34,249 nt of DNA, from contig JAJQCA010000016.1 in the NCBI GenBank assembly GCA_021202985.1, positions 1 to 34,249 of the forward strand, written 5' to 3'. The DNA is from Alistipes sp. (lineage in GTDB: Bacteria; Bacteroidota; Bacteroidia; Bacteroidales; Rikenellaceae). The position numbers were made by a program, and so were the translations under genes. The notes beneath the pieces were generated by a model, which was not told the origin of the DNA, ran no database searches, and was given only the letters and a program-made list of their open reading frames with translations. This document shows, one piece after another, positions 6,135-14,558 of this stretch (position 1 is its first letter; each line of letters opens with the position of its first letter).

Positions 6135-6878
6135 ATGTTGACAAGGTCGGAAATATTGCGGGTGCGGTCACTGGCAGATAAAAAAGGACGTACGGCCGAA
6201 GGGTTGTTCGTTGTCGAGGGGCGTAAGATGGTTGCGGAGGCTATTTCGTCGGGCTTCGGGGTTGAGGCCGTTTATTCCACCGCTGATAATGCGGATGGCT
6301 TCGGACAGGCGCGAATCGTATCGCCGTCCGAGTTCGGACGCCTTAGCCGGTTAAAATCTCCGCAGGGTGTTCTGGCGCTTGTACGGATTCCGGACTATGG
6401 CCCGGTAGTCGCCCGGCCGGGTGAACTTATAATCGCCCTGGACCGTCTGCAGGACCCGGGTAACCTGGGTACGATAATCCGCACGGCGGACTGGTTCGGT
6501 ATCCGGGATGTTGTATGCTCCCCTGATACGGCCGATTGTTTCAACCCAAAGACCGTGCAGGCCACCATGGGGTCTCTTTTCCGGGTCAAGGTACATTACA
6601 CGGACATTAGCGGGTTCCTTACGGCCGCTGCACTAAACCAAATACCGGTATATGGCGCCGATATGGACGGGGTTTCTATCTACGAGCCCGGTATCCGGCC
6701 GGAAGGCGTACTGGTGATGGGTAACGAAGGAGGTGGTATAAGTGAGGCCTGCGCCCGACTTATCTCGCACCGTATCACTATTCCCCGCTATCCGGAGGGG
6801 GCCGGGGCAACCGAGTCACTGAACGTAGCCGTAGCGACGGCTATAATTGTATCCGAATTCCGCCGGATGGCCCCATAA
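6135..6878 (+). CDS. SpoU/TrmH-family RNA 2'-O-methyltransferase
   Basis: The 247-residue protein is a SPOUT-class enzyme that transfers a methyl group from S-adenosylmethionine to a ribose 2'-OH in rRNA or tRNA. An N-terminal RNA-binding substrate domain (1-80; KKGRTAEGLFVVEGRKMV) precedes the knotted catalytic domain with its three motifs: motif 1 QDPGNLGTIIRTADWFG (106-122; N110, R116), motif 2 VMGNEGGGIS (194-203; E198) and motif 3 GATESLNVAVA (224-234). Length and motif order match the RlmB/TrmH-like paralogues of Bacteroidota. The exact target nucleotide cannot be told. The gene is monocistronic as far as visible, with 124 bp to pdxA and a -7 box directly at its start. Confidence 0.92.
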   Translation: MLTRSEILRVRSLADKKGRTAEGLFVVEGRKMVAEAISSGFGVEAVYSTADNADGFGQARIVSPSEFGRLSRLKSPQGVLALVRIPDYGPVVARPGELIIALDRLQDPGNLGTIIRTADWFGIRDVVCSPDTADCFNPKTVQATMGSLFRVKVHYTDISGFLTAAALNQIPVYGADMDGVSIYEPGIRPEGVLVMGNEGGGISEACARLISHRITIPRYPEGAGATESLNVAVATAIIVSEFRRMAP

Positions 6879-6972
6879 TAGTTGTGTAAAACGCTTTATG
6901 AGTCAATCCGACGAGCATTTATAGTATTCGGGTGAATTAATGCGGTCGGGCGGCTCCTTGTGAATAATTTTG

Positions 6973-6980
6973 TATCTTTG
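6973..6980 (+). promoter_or_regulatory. -7 promoter box of pdxA operon
   Basis: TATCTTTG matches TAnnTTTG exactly and lies 22 bp before the pdxA ATG. No TTTG is found at the usual -33 spacing; the nearest TTG (6958-6960) is too close. Confidence 0.45.
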
Positions 6981-7002
6981 TCGGTCATTAACTGGATAAG
7001 CT

Positions 7003-8103
7003 ATGGGCGATAATAGAATAAGGGTGGGCATTACCCTGGGGGATGTGAACGGTATCGGACCGGAGGTGGTTATCAAAGCGTTCTCCGATTTGAGGATGTG
7101 CGAGCTGTGTACACCGGTTATTTACGGCCCTTCCAAATCGCTGGCTTTCTACAAAAAAGGTATCGAAGGGGCTGACAGTTTCCAGTTCACGCAGGTAAAG
7201 AATGCTCAGGACGCTAAAGCAAAAAGGGTCAACGCAGTAAATTGCGGGGAGGAAAATATAACCATCGAACCGGGAAAGGCGACGCCGGGCGCGGGCACTG
7301 CGGCTGTGGCAGCATTGCAGGCCGCCGTAGCCGACCTTAAGGCGGGCCATATAGATGTTATCGTTACGGCGCCGATAAATAAGGAGAACGTACAGTGCAA
7401 CGGATTCCGGTTTACGGGTCACACGGAGTTCTTCGCGTCGGAGTTCGGCGGAGAGCCGCTGATGATGATGTGTAGCACGCTTATGAAGGTCGGCCTTGCG
7501 ACCATCCATATACCTGTTTCCGAGGTTAAACAAAATATAGATGCCGGTCGTATCGTTTCTTCCCTGAAGAGGATACGGCACTCGCTTATTTCCGATTTCG
7601 GATTTGTAGAGCCCCGGATTGCCGTTCTGGCTCTTAATCCCCACGCGGGCGACGGAGGCCTTGTAGGAGACGAAGAGCAGACCACGATTACTCCTGCCAT
7701 ACAGCAGGCCGTAGCCGAAGGGGTTCTGGCGTTCGGTCCTTTCCCGGCCGACGGCTTTTTCGCATCGGCTGGTTACGAAAAATATGACGGCGTACTTGCC
7801 ATGTACCACGACCAGGGCCTCGCACCGTTTAAGGCCCTGACTCCCGACGGAGTGAACTTTACGGCGGGCCTGTCGGTGGTTCGTACAAGTCCCGACCACG
7901 GGGTGGCCTATGATATTGCCGGGCAGGACAAGGCCGACCCGGCTTCGTTCCGCGAAGCGGTGTATCTGGCTTTGGACGTGTACCGTAACCGGAAGGATTA
8001 TGCCGAAATGACACGTAATCCCTTACGCCATTACGAGCGGGAGAAGGGCGCGGATATTTCCGTAAAGGACCTGATACCGGAGCAGGATTCGGCCGAAATA
8101 TAA
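7003..8103 (+). CDS. pdxA: 4-hydroxythreonine-4-phosphate dehydrogenase
   Basis: PdxA oxidises 4-phosphohydroxy-L-threonine with NAD(P), giving after decarboxylation the aminoacetone phosphate used by PdxJ to make pyridoxine 5'-phosphate. The 366-residue length is slightly above the usual 330. Visible hallmarks: TLGDVNGIGPEV (11-22), VTAPINKENV (121-130), GHTEFFA (139-145) with metal-ligand H140, LNPHAGDGG (211-219) with H214, and MYHDQGLAPFK (267-277) with H269. Residues from about 345 onward form a charged tail. The gene heads a plus-strand series with a CPBP protease gene 20 bp downstream and thrS after it. No pdxJ is in the window. Confidence 0.96.
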   Translation: MGDNRIRVGITLGDVNGIGPEVVIKAFSDLRMCELCTPVIYGPSKSLAFYKKGIEGADSFQFTQVKNAQDAKAKRVNAVNCGEENITIEPGKATPGAGTAAVAALQAAVADLKAGHIDVIVTAPINKENVQCNGFRFTGHTEFFASEFGGEPLMMMCSTLMKVGLATIHIPVSEVKQNIDAGRIVSSLKRIRHSLISDFGFVEPRIAVLALNPHAGDGGLVGDEEQTTITPAIQQAVAEGVLAFGPFPADGFFASAGYEKYDGVLAMYHDQGLAPFKALTPDGVNFTAGLSVVRTSPDHGVAYDIAGQDKADPASFREAVYLALDVYRNRKDYAEMTRNPLRHYEREKGADISVKDLIPEQDSAEI

Positions 8104-8123
8104 ATCCGGCCGGGTGAAAGGCG

Positions 8124-8999
8124 ATGGGAACCGCATGGCTTAAAACGGAATCCGGAGTGCTGGCAGAAGCCGGTAAAGCCCGGTTCCGGCCAAATATCTT
8201 CCTGCAGGTCCTTTTCTTCATTGCCACCGTAGCAGTGTTCCTGGTCGGCAACCAATTGTTGTGGGAAACGGTTTTCCCACGATGTGAGGGCCAACTTTTC
8301 CATCTTTACATACTTCTGCCGGTCATTGTGCTTTATATGCTATATGTCCGTTTGGTTGAAGGCAGGAGCCTATATTCGATGGGGTTTACATCCAGCGGGG
8401 TTGCCGGGCGGTATCTGATCGGTCTTGCCGCCGGAGCCGGCATGATGGTGGCCATCGTACTACTTTCTGCCGCCGCCGGAGGATTGAAGTTCGACGGTAT
8501 TTCCATGACCGGTACCGGCCTGACGCTGCTCCTCTTCGCCGGTGGGTGGATAGTTCAGGGAATGTCGGAGGAGGTGATGTTCCGGGGCTATTTTATGGTG
8601 TCGGCCGCCGGCCGCGCACCGTTGGCCGTAGCTGTCGGGCTGAGTGCCGTGTTATTCTCCGCCCTACATTTTATCGGGCGATTTATTCCGCTGGCGTTCG
8701 TTAATCTTACCTTATATGGTATATTTGCAGGGCTGTACTTCCTGCGGACGGATAGTATATGGGGTATAGCAGCGCTCCATTCCGCATGGAATTTTACCCA
8801 GTGCAACATCTTCGGGCTTAAGACAAGCGGCATGCGGAGCGAGGCGGCGGTGATGTCGTTCAGCTATGGAGACAACCACCTTTTAAACGGTGGAGGGTTT
8901 GGCCCGGAAGGGGGCCTTGCAGCGACGGTAGTCCTCCTGGCTGGGATAGCGGTCTTGTTGTTTTGGCCGCGGAAAGAGAAAAATAAAAATACGATATAA
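8124..8999 (+). CDS. CPBP-family intramembrane glutamic endopeptidase
   Basis: This 291-residue polytopic membrane protein has the three motifs of CAAX-prenyl-protease-2/bacteriocin-processing (ABI, Rce1-like) enzymes: [10 protein letters not shown] (148-157; E149, E150, R154), LFSALHFIG (177-185; H182) and LHSAWNFTQ (218-226; H219, N223). Hydrophobic segments lie at about 25-45, 60-77, 97-118, 133-145, 168-182, 190-207 and near the C-terminus. Bacterial members cut membrane-embedded or prenyl-like substrates; some give bacteriocin self-immunity, but nothing here points to a bacteriocin locus. Its TAA overlaps the ATG of thrS (TAATG), so the two are translationally coupled. Confidence 0.9.
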   Translation: MGTAWLKTESGVLAEAGKARFRPNIFLQVLFFIATVAVFLVGNQLLWETVFPRCEGQLFHLYILLPVIVLYMLYVRLVEGRSLYSMGFTSSGVAGRYLIGLAAGAGMMVAIVLLSAAAGGLKFDGISMTGTGLTLLLFAGGWIVQGMSEEVMFRGYFMVSAAGRAPLAVAVGLSAVLFSALHFIGRFIPLAFVNLTLYGIFAGLYFLRTDSIWGIAALHSAWNFTQCNIFGLKTSGMRSEAAVMSFSYGDNHLLNGGGFGPEGGLAATVVLLAGIAVLLFWPRKEKNKNTI

Positions 9000-10948
9000 T
9001 GGTGAAAATTACATTTCCCGACGGTAACGTCCGGGAGTATCCGGCGGGAACCACACCGCTCGACATAGCGAATAGTATAAGTCCGAGGCTTGCGCAGGAA
9101 GTTCTGGCAGCCACGGTCAACGGTCAGGTGGAGGATATACAGAAACCTATCGGGACCGACAGTACATTGAAACTCCATAAATGGGACGACGAGGAGGGTC
9201 GCCGGACTTTCTGGCACACTTCGTCCCACCTTATGGCAGAGGCTTTACAGTCGCTGTACCCGGGTATTAAGTTCGGTATAGGTCCGAGTATAGAAAACGG
9301 TTTCTACTACGATGTGGATTCGCCGGAACCCATCACCGAGGCAGACCTGGAAAAGATAGAAGCCAAGATGAAGGAACTTGCGGCAAATAAGGACCCGCTG
9401 GTGCGTCGGGAGGTGCCCAAGGCTGAGGCCATGGCAACATTTACCGAAAAGGGGGACGAATATAAGTGCGAACTTATCGGCGACCTGGAGGACGGGACCA
9501 TAACCTTCTATACCAACGGTACGTTCACCGACCTGTGCCGCGGTCCGCACCTGCCCAATACCAGCTACATAAAGGCAATAAAGCTCACATCGGTGGCCGG
9601 GGCCTACTGGCGCGGCAACGAGAATAATAAAATGCTCACGCGTATTTATGGCATTACCTTCCCCAAGAAGTCGATGCTGGACGAGTATCTGGTAATGCTC
9701 GAGGAGGCCAAAAAACGTGACCACCGCAAGCTGGGGCGCGAACTGGAGCTGTTCGCATTCTCGCCGCGGGTGGGTCAGGGGCTTGCCTTGTGGCTGCCCA
9801 AAGGTGCCGCACTCAGGGAGCGGCTGGAAAATTTCCTGCGCTCGGTGCAGAAGGAATACGGTTACGAGCAGGTCATTACCCCCCATATAGGTATGAAGGA
9901 CCTTTATGTTACTTCGGGGCACTATGCCAAGTACGGTAAGGACTCGTTTCAGCCTATCCACACGCCTGACGAGGGGGAAGAGTTTCTGCTCAAACCGATG
10001 AACTGTCCCCACCACTGCGAGATTTACCGCACCAAACCGCGGTCTTATAAGGACCTGCCTATCAGGTTTGCCGAGTTCGGTACGGTGTATCGTTACGAGC
10101 AGAGCGGCGAGCTGCACGGCCTTACACGCGTACGCGGTTTCACGCAGGATGACGCTCACCTTTTCGTGCGCCCGGACCAGCTTCTGGACGAGTTCAAAAA
10201 GGTTATAGATATAGTTCTGTATATCTTCAAAACGCTGAAATTTGAGAATTTCACCGCACAGATATCACTTCGCGACCCTGATAACAAGGAAAAATATATA
10301 GGCTCCGACGAAAATTGGGATAAAGCCGAGCAGGCCATTATCCAGGCCGCTCGTGAGAAGGGCCTCGACGCGGTGGTGGAGTACGGCGAGGCGGCATTCT
10401 ACGGGCCGAAGCTGGACTTTATGGTGAAGGACGCACTGGGTCGCAAATGGCAGCTCGGAACCATTCAGGTAGACTATAACCTGCCCGAGAGGTTCGATTT
10501 GACATACACGGGACCGGATGATAAACCGTATCGCCCGATTATGATACACCGCGCCCCGTTCGGCTCGATGGAGCGGTTTGTGGCTGTGCTGTTGGAGCAT
10601 ACCGCCGGGAAGTTCCCGCTGTGGCTGGCTCCGGAACAGGTGGTGGTTCTACCTATCAGCGAGAAGTTCAACGATTACGCCGTGGAGGTTGTAAAGTACC
10701 TCAAATCACAGGACGTGAGGGCTATTATAGACGAGCGTAACGAAAAGATAGGCCGTAAGATAAGGGATAATGAGCTTAAACGCATACCGTTCATGCTGAT
10801 TGTCGGCGAAAAGGAAGAGGCGGAGGGACTGGTGTCGGTTCGCCAGCAGGGTGAGGGTGACAAAGGCCAGATGAGCCGCGAGGACTTTGCCGCGCTTGTC
10901 AACGGACTGGTTGCCGGCGAAGTGGAAAAAGCCCGTAGCGGGGAGTGA
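8999..10948 (+). CDS. thrS: Threonyl-tRNA synthetase
   Basis: ThrRS charges tRNA-Thr and edits misacylated serine. The 649-residue protein is full length with all standard domains: an N-terminal TGS domain (1-60), the editing domain beginning with the H73-x3-H77 motif ([11 protein letters not shown]), and the class II catalytic core. In the core, [11 protein letters not shown] supplies the zinc-binding Cys and His, [15 protein letters not shown] is motif 2, and [14 protein letters not shown] is motif 3. An anticodon-binding domain occupies roughly the last 110 residues ([18 protein letters not shown] onward). It overlaps the upstream protease gene and is followed after 148 bp by infC, the classical thrS-infC pairing. 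Confidence 0.98.
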   Translation: MVKITFPDGNVREYPAGTTPLDIANSISPRLAQEVLAATVNGQVEDIQKPIGTDSTLKLHKWDDEEGRRTFWHTSSHLMAEALQSLYPGIKFGIGPSIENGFYYDVDSPEPITEADLEKIEAKMKELAANKDPLVRREVPKAEAMATFTEKGDEYKCELIGDLEDGTITFYTNGTFTDLCRGPHLPNTSYIKAIKLTSVAGAYWRGNENNKMLTRIYGITFPKKSMLDEYLVMLEEAKKRDHRKLGRELELFAFSPRVGQGLALWLPKGAALRERLENFLRSVQKEYGYEQVITPHIGMKDLYVTSGHYAKYGKDSFQPIHTPDEGEEFLLKPMNCPHHCEIYRTKPRSYKDLPIRFAEFGTVYRYEQSGELHGLTRVRGFTQDDAHLFVRPDQLLDEFKKVIDIVLYIFKTLKFENFTAQISLRDPDNKEKYIGSDENWDKAEQAIIQAAREKGLDAVVEYGEAAFYGPKLDFMVKDALGRKWQLGTIQVDYNLPERFDLTYTGPDDKPYRPIMIHRAPFGSMERFVAVLLEHTAGKFPLWLAPEQVVVLPISEKFNDYAVEVVKYLKSQDVRAIIDERNEKIGRKIRDNELKRIPFMLIVGEKEEAEGLVSVRQQGEGDKGQMSREDFAALVNGLVAGEVEKARSGE

Positions 10949-11082
10949 CTTTAGCCCGGATTTTGTGTTTAAAGAGAGAAAAAACCCGGCGGTACCCGGA
11001 GGCCGGTATGTTGTTTAGAAAAAAATTGTATATTTATACGGTGCATCGTGTGCCGGTGTAGTGAGAAGTTTAATTAATTTAC

Positions 11083-11099
11083 AGGAGGACAAAACCATA
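11083..11099 (+). promoter_or_regulatory. Strong Shine-Dalgarno and AUA start of infC
   Basis: AGGAGG (11083-11088) lies 8 bases before ATA (11097-11099), in frame with the IF-3 coding sequence. Such a perfect ribosome-binding site is exceptional in this window, where most starts have none. Non-AUG starts (AUU in E. coli) let IF-3 repress its own synthesis. Confidence 0.7.
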
Positions 11100-11675
11100 G
11101 CAACAAACAAACCTTTCCATAGCCGTCCGCGCGGGCCGCGCGGGCCGAGGATGGCAGAAAAGGAGATGCCCCACCGCATCAATGAGAAAATAACGGCTCC
11201 CGAGGTAAGGATAGTGGGTGACAATATCGAAGCGCCGCTGGTGCTGCCCATACGCGAGGCCCTGAAAATGGCCGACGATATGGAGTTAGACCTTATAGAG
11301 ATTTCACCGAAGGCCGACCCGCCGGTGGTGAGGATAGCCGATTACCAGAAGTTCCTATACCAGCAAAAGAAAAAGGCCAAGGAAATGAAATCCAAGGCTG
11401 TAAAGGTGGTGGTTAAGGAGATCAGGTTCGGTCCGCAGACGGATGACCATGACTATAATTTTAAGTTGCGTCATGCCGAGAATTTCATAAAGGAGGGCGC
11501 AAAGGTCAAGGCTTATGTTTTCTTCCGTGGCCGTTCGATAGTGTTCAAGGAGCAGGGTGAAATACTGCTGCTTCGTTTTGCAACCGATCTCGAGGAAATT
11601 GCCAAGGTGGAAATGATGCCCAAACTCGAAGGCAAGCGCATGACCATGATGCTCGCCCCGAAACAGAAAAAATAA
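11097..11675 (+). CDS. infC: Translation initiation factor IF-3
   Basis: IF-3 binds the 30S subunit, prevents premature 50S joining and checks start-codon pairing. Starting at ATA 11097 gives 192 residues: a Pro/Arg/Gly-rich N-terminal extension, the N-domain from [18 protein letters not shown] through [17 protein letters not shown], and the C-domain from [15 protein letters not shown] to the end. A GTG at 11061 is an alternative start but would place the AGGAGG inside the coding region and add 12 residues ([12 protein letters not shown]) without family precedent. The first internal ATG (11151) would lack a ribosome-binding site of this quality. Usual infC neighbours rpmI and rplT do not follow; a terminator comes 20 bp after the stop. 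Confidence 0.93.
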   Translation: MATNKPFHSRPRGPRGPRMAEKEMPHRINEKITAPEVRIVGDNIEAPLVLPIREALKMADDMELDLIEISPKADPPVVRIADYQKFLYQQKKKAKEMKSKAVKVVVKEIRFGPQTDDHDYNFKLRHAENFIKEGAKVKAYVFFRGRSIVFKEQGEILLLRFATDLEEIAKVEMMPKLEGKRMTMMLAPKQKK

Positions 11676-11695
11676 TATACGGATAAAGAACGCAA

Positions 11696-11728
11696 ACCCT
11701 TGCTTTCCGAAGGAAAGCGGGGTTTTTT
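11696..11728 (+). terminator. Rho-independent terminator after infC
   Basis: GCTTTCC (11702-11708) pairs with GGAAAGC (11712-11718) around the GAA loop, CCC (11697-11699) can extend pairing with GGGG (11719-11722) across a 2-base bulge, and six T follow. Confidence 0.8.
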
Positions 11729-11910
11729 GTGTTTGGGGTCGGATGGTGCCGTGCTATGTGGTTTGATCCCAGGACGGTCTACCATGGATATGCAGGAAGT
11801 GAAAATTCAGATAGCCGAAGAGGCCCATACGGGTCGTAAAGACAAATACGGGGAGGTCTGTATCGGACACCGGAGGGTTACTGGCGATAGGGCGCAGCCG
11901 GTATGATAGT
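11729..11910. other. Spacer between infC and pgi, with possible acetyltransferase-gene remnant
   Basis: No intact gene is present, and rpmI and rplT are absent. A 40-codon reading frame at 11785-11907 on the plus strand encodes MDMQEVKIQIAEEAH, then KYGEVC and VTGDRA. This loosely recalls the first residues of a Bacteroidota GNAT N-acetyltransferase (EVKIxIAEExH, then KYAxEIC). The rest of such a gene is missing. It may be a decayed remnant or chance; the resemblance is from memory and weak. Confidence 0.25.
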
Positions 11911-11947
11911 AAACATCAGGCCCCGGTAAATCCGGGGCCTGATGTTT
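11911..11947. terminator. Bidirectional terminator between infC and pgi
   Basis: AAACATCAGGCCCCGG (11911-11926) pairs perfectly over 16 bp with 11932-11947 around the loop TAAAT. The stem ends in A/T on both sides, so it can work in either direction. It lies 40 bp downstream of the pgi stop codon. Confidence 0.85.
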
Positions 11948-11986
11948 AAAAGTGCAAAAGTTGCACGAAGGGTCACTGTCGGCCAA

Positions 11987-13330
11987 TTAAAGCCTTTTGC
12001 GAATTTCCTCCGATTCCTTTTCGAAACCCGGTTTGTTGAGCAGCGCGAACATGTTTTTCTTATATGCTTCCACACCCGGCTGGTCGAACGGATTGACCCC
12101 GAGCATATAACCGCTTATACCGCATCCCTTCTCGAAGAAGTAAAGCAGGGCCCCGATATAGTACTCGTTTATTTCGGGGAGTTCTATACGGATATTCGGT
12201 ACTCCGCCGTCAACGTGAGCGATGGCCACGCCTATTTCGGCCATCCGATTGACCTCTGAAATCCGTTTACCGGCGATATAGTTAAGCCCGTCGAGGTCTG
12301 TCTCTTCTCTCTCTATCTTTACCGTATGCTTCGGTTTGCCGACGCTAATCACGGTTTCGAACAGGGTGCGTTCGCCTTCCTGGATATACTGACCCATTGA
12401 ATGAAGGTCGGCCGTAAGGGTCACGCTCGCCGGGAAAATCCCCTTGCCGTCTTTTCCCTCGCTCTCCCCGTAAAGCTGCTTCCACCATTCGGCGATGTAC
12501 AGTAGTTTCGGGTCGTAACTGGCCAGAATCTCTATTTTGAATCCTTTCCTGTAGAGCGCGTTGCGTACGGCGGCATATACAGCGGCCGGGTTCTGTTCGA
12601 ACGGTACGCCCTCGGCCGTCGCCGTGGCCATATCCTGTGCCCCTTTTACAAAAGCGGCTATATCCAATCCGGCCGCTGCCATAGGCAGCAGGCCCACCGG
12701 AGTCAGCACCGAGTAACGGCCTCCCACGTCGTCCGGAATAACGAATGTCTCGTAACCTTCGTCTGTGGCTAATTTCTTGAGCGCGCCGCGCGAAGAGTCG
12801 GTGATGGCCACTATACGGGATGCTGCTTCCTCTTTACCGTACCGTTTCTCGATCTCGGATTTCAAGATACGGAAGGCTATAGCCGGCTCAGTCGTGGTCC
12901 CCGATTTGGAAATCGAAATCAATGCGAACGACCGGTCTTCGAGCGCCGTGACCAGTTCGTGGATATAGTCTTCGCTGATATTCTGCCCGGCAAAAACCAC
13001 TACCGGGGTTACGGGTTTACTGCGAAGCAGTGTGAAACTGTCCGTCATTGCTTCCAAAACCGCTTTGGCTCCCAGATAAGAACCCCCGATACCGATAACC
13101 ACTATAATCTCCGCCTTCTCCCGCAGGCCGGCGGCCACACGGTTTATTTCGGCGATAGTGCTCTCCGTAATCTCCCAGGGAAGGTTTACCCAGCCCAGGA
13201 AATCGTTCCCGGCTCCTTTGCGGCTGTGGAGCAGGGCGTTCGCTTCGAGGGCCTCGCCGGCGAGGCTCTCTATTTCGCCCGGCTTGAGTGTTCCGGACGT
13301 TTTGGATGTGTCGATTCTGATCAATTCCAT
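11987..13330 (-). CDS. pgi: Glucose-6-phosphate isomerase
   Basis: Pgi interconverts glucose 6-phosphate and fructose 6-phosphate in glycolysis and gluconeogenesis. Taking the ATG at 13330 ([13 protein letters not shown]) gives 447 residues, the usual size of the short bacterial form; the upstream in-frame extension to 13492 runs through the promoter and the gpsA end and is rejected. Visible motifs: [19 protein letters not shown] near residue 80, the sugar-phosphate site [28 protein letters not shown], and near the C-terminus the conserved [18 protein letters not shown]. The gene lies between gpsA and the bidirectional terminator and has its own promoter. Confidence 0.96.
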   Translation of the reverse strand: MELIRIDTSKTSGTLKPGEIESLAGEALEANALLHSRKGAGNDFLGWVNLPWEITESTIAEINRVAAGLREKAEIIVVIGIGGSYLGAKAVLEAMTDSFTLLRSKPVTPVVVFAGQNISEDYIHELVTALEDRSFALISISKSGTTTEPAIAFRILKSEIEKRYGKEEAASRIVAITDSSRGALKKLATDEGYETFVIPDDVGGRYSVLTPVGLLPMAAAGLDIAAFVKGAQDMATATAEGVPFEQNPAAVYAAVRNALYRKGFKIEILASYDPKLLYIAEWWKQLYGESEGKDGKGIFPASVTLTADLHSMGQYIQEGERTLFETVISVGKPKHTVKIEREETDLDGLNYIAGKRISEVNRMAEIGVAIAHVDGGVPNIRIELPEINEYYIGALLYFFEKGCGISGYMLGVNPFDQPGVEAYKKNMFALLNKPGFEKESEEIRKRL

Positions 13331-13367
13331 AAGGATGTATTTTTGGTACGGATTTTCAAATACCTCA

Positions 13368-13398
13368 CAAAGGTAAAATAACCGGGTGGTTCTTACAA
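13368..13398 (-). promoter_or_regulatory. Promoter of pgi
   Basis: On the minus strand TACCTTTG (13375-13368) matches the -7 consensus. A TTG (13398-13396) lies 20 bases upstream. Transcription would begin near 13361, about 30 nt before the ATG. The -33 element falls within the loop of the hairpin after gpsA. Confidence 0.55.
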
Positions 13399-13409
13399 CG
13401 CACACCCGG
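13376..13409 (-). terminator. Possible terminator of gpsA
   Basis: On the minus strand CCGGGTG (13409-13403) pairs with CACCCGG (13388-13382) around a 14-base loop and is followed by TTATTTTA. It overlaps the pgi promoter. Confidence 0.5.
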
Positions 13410-13416
13410 CGAATGA

Positions 13417-14409
13417 TTACCGCAGGCTGTGCGACATCTCGCGAAATTCCGCGGCAGGGTTGGCCTCCCCGTACAGGATTCGGTATACACAACGCGCGAT
13501 AGGCATGTCGATACCGAACCGTTTGTTAACCTCGCGGATACATTTTGCCGCGTAATAACCCTCGGCAACCATCTTCATTCCGGCCTGCGCCATCTCCACA
13601 CTGTACCCTTTACCGATTAGCGCGCCGAACGTCCGGTTGCGGCTGAATTGCGAATAGCAGGTTACCAGCAGGTCGCCCATATATGCCGAGGCGGTAATAT
13701 CCCTCCCGGCCGGATAACTCCCGGAGAGGAAGCGTTCCATCTCGGTGGCCGCGTTGGCGATAAGGGCCGAAAGGAAATTGTCGCCGTACCCGAGCCCCAC
13801 CGCAATTCCCGCGCCGATGGCGTATATGTTTTTGAGGACCGACGCGTATTCCACACCGTAGATATCTGTGGATGGGTTGGTGTGGATATAGGGCGTGGAG
13901 AATTTGCCGCAAAGGATTGATGCGGTTTCGGGGTCTTTACAGACGAGTGTAAGGTATGAGAGGCGTTCGAGGGCTACCTCCTCGGAGTGGCACGGACCGG
14001 CTACCAGCCCGATGTTCGCGAACGGCAGGCCATAAGTGTAGTTTAGGTACTCGGCGACGGTCGAATGGTTGTCCGGTATGATACCTTTAATCGCCGAAAC
14101 GACGAATTTATTATGCAGCGGTTCCGAAAGGCCTGAAAGGAAAACCGAAAGGAAAGCCGACGGTACGGCCAGTATGACTATATCCGCTTCACGCACCGTC
14201 CGGTCGAGGTCTTCGGAAATGGCGAGTCTGCCGGTGTCGAGCCGTACATCCGTCAGGTACCGGGGGTTACGTCCCGTCTGCCGTACTTCCCGTGCCACTT
14301 CAGGGCGCCTGATATACCAACCTACGCGCTCCTCGTTACTATGCAGTATCTTTACTATCGCCGTTGCCCAACTACCGTGGCCGATAACCGCACAACGGGC
14401 CGATTCCAT
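13417..14409 (-). CDS. gpsA: NAD(P)-dependent glycerol-3-phosphate dehydrogenase
   Basis: GpsA reduces dihydroxyacetone phosphate to sn-glycerol 3-phosphate for phospholipid synthesis. From the ATG at 14409 ([17 protein letters not shown]) it has 330 residues, the family norm. The N-terminal Rossmann motif reads [15 protein letters not shown]. Further signatures are [27 protein letters not shown], the catalytic-helix region [26 protein letters not shown], and ATEMERFL. An in-frame ATG at 14433 (MPAKSNK) is possible, but a -7 box ending at 14442 would then leave almost no leader; the longer frame to 14580 overlaps purH and is rejected. It is divergent from purH and upstream of pgi. Confidence 0.95.
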   Translation of the reverse strand: MESARCAVIGHGSWATAIVKILHSNEERVGWYIRRPEVAREVRQTGRNPRYLTDVRLDTGRLAISEDLDRTVREADIVILAVPSAFLSVFLSGLSEPLHNKFVVSAIKGIIPDNHSTVAEYLNYTYGLPFANIGLVAGPCHSEEVALERLSYLTLVCKDPETASILCGKFSTPYIHTNPSTDIYGVEYASVLKNIYAIGAGIAVGLGYGDNFLSALIANAATEMERFLSGSYPAGRDITASAYMGDLLVTCYSQFSRNRTFGALIGKGYSVEMAQAGMKMVAEGYYAAKCIREVNKRFGIDMPIARCVYRILYGEANPAAEFREMSHSLR

Positions 14410-14441
14410 TATTTTATTACTTTTCGCAGGCATAACAGCTA

Positions 14442-14449
14442 CAAACCTA
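14442..14449 (-). promoter_or_regulatory. -7 promoter box of gpsA
   Basis: TAGGTTTG on the minus strand matches TAnnTTTG. It favours the ATG at 14409 (leader about 25 nt) over 14433. No convincing -33 box was found. Confidence 0.4.
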
Positions 14450-14467
14450 CATAAATTTTGTCTGTTT

Positions 14468-14500
14468 TTTGGGATGATGTTGCCTAATTTCTTACTTTTG
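14468..14500 (+). promoter_or_regulatory. Promoter of purH
   Basis: TTTG (14468-14471) and TACTTTTG (14493-14500) are both exact consensus boxes, 21 bases apart. Transcription would start near 14506, about 50 nt before the TTG start codon. It is the only clear promoter upstream of the purH-mre-rodA series. Confidence 0.7.
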
Positions 14501-14558
14501 TAAGTTATAAACATTAAATCACATAAAGGTACTAACCTGCCGTTAAAAATCATCTGTT

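Noticed and set aside
6988-7899. 303-codon open frame on the minus strand opposite pdxA
   Set aside because: PdxA motifs on the plus strand are decisive, and the antisense translation has no recognisable domain.
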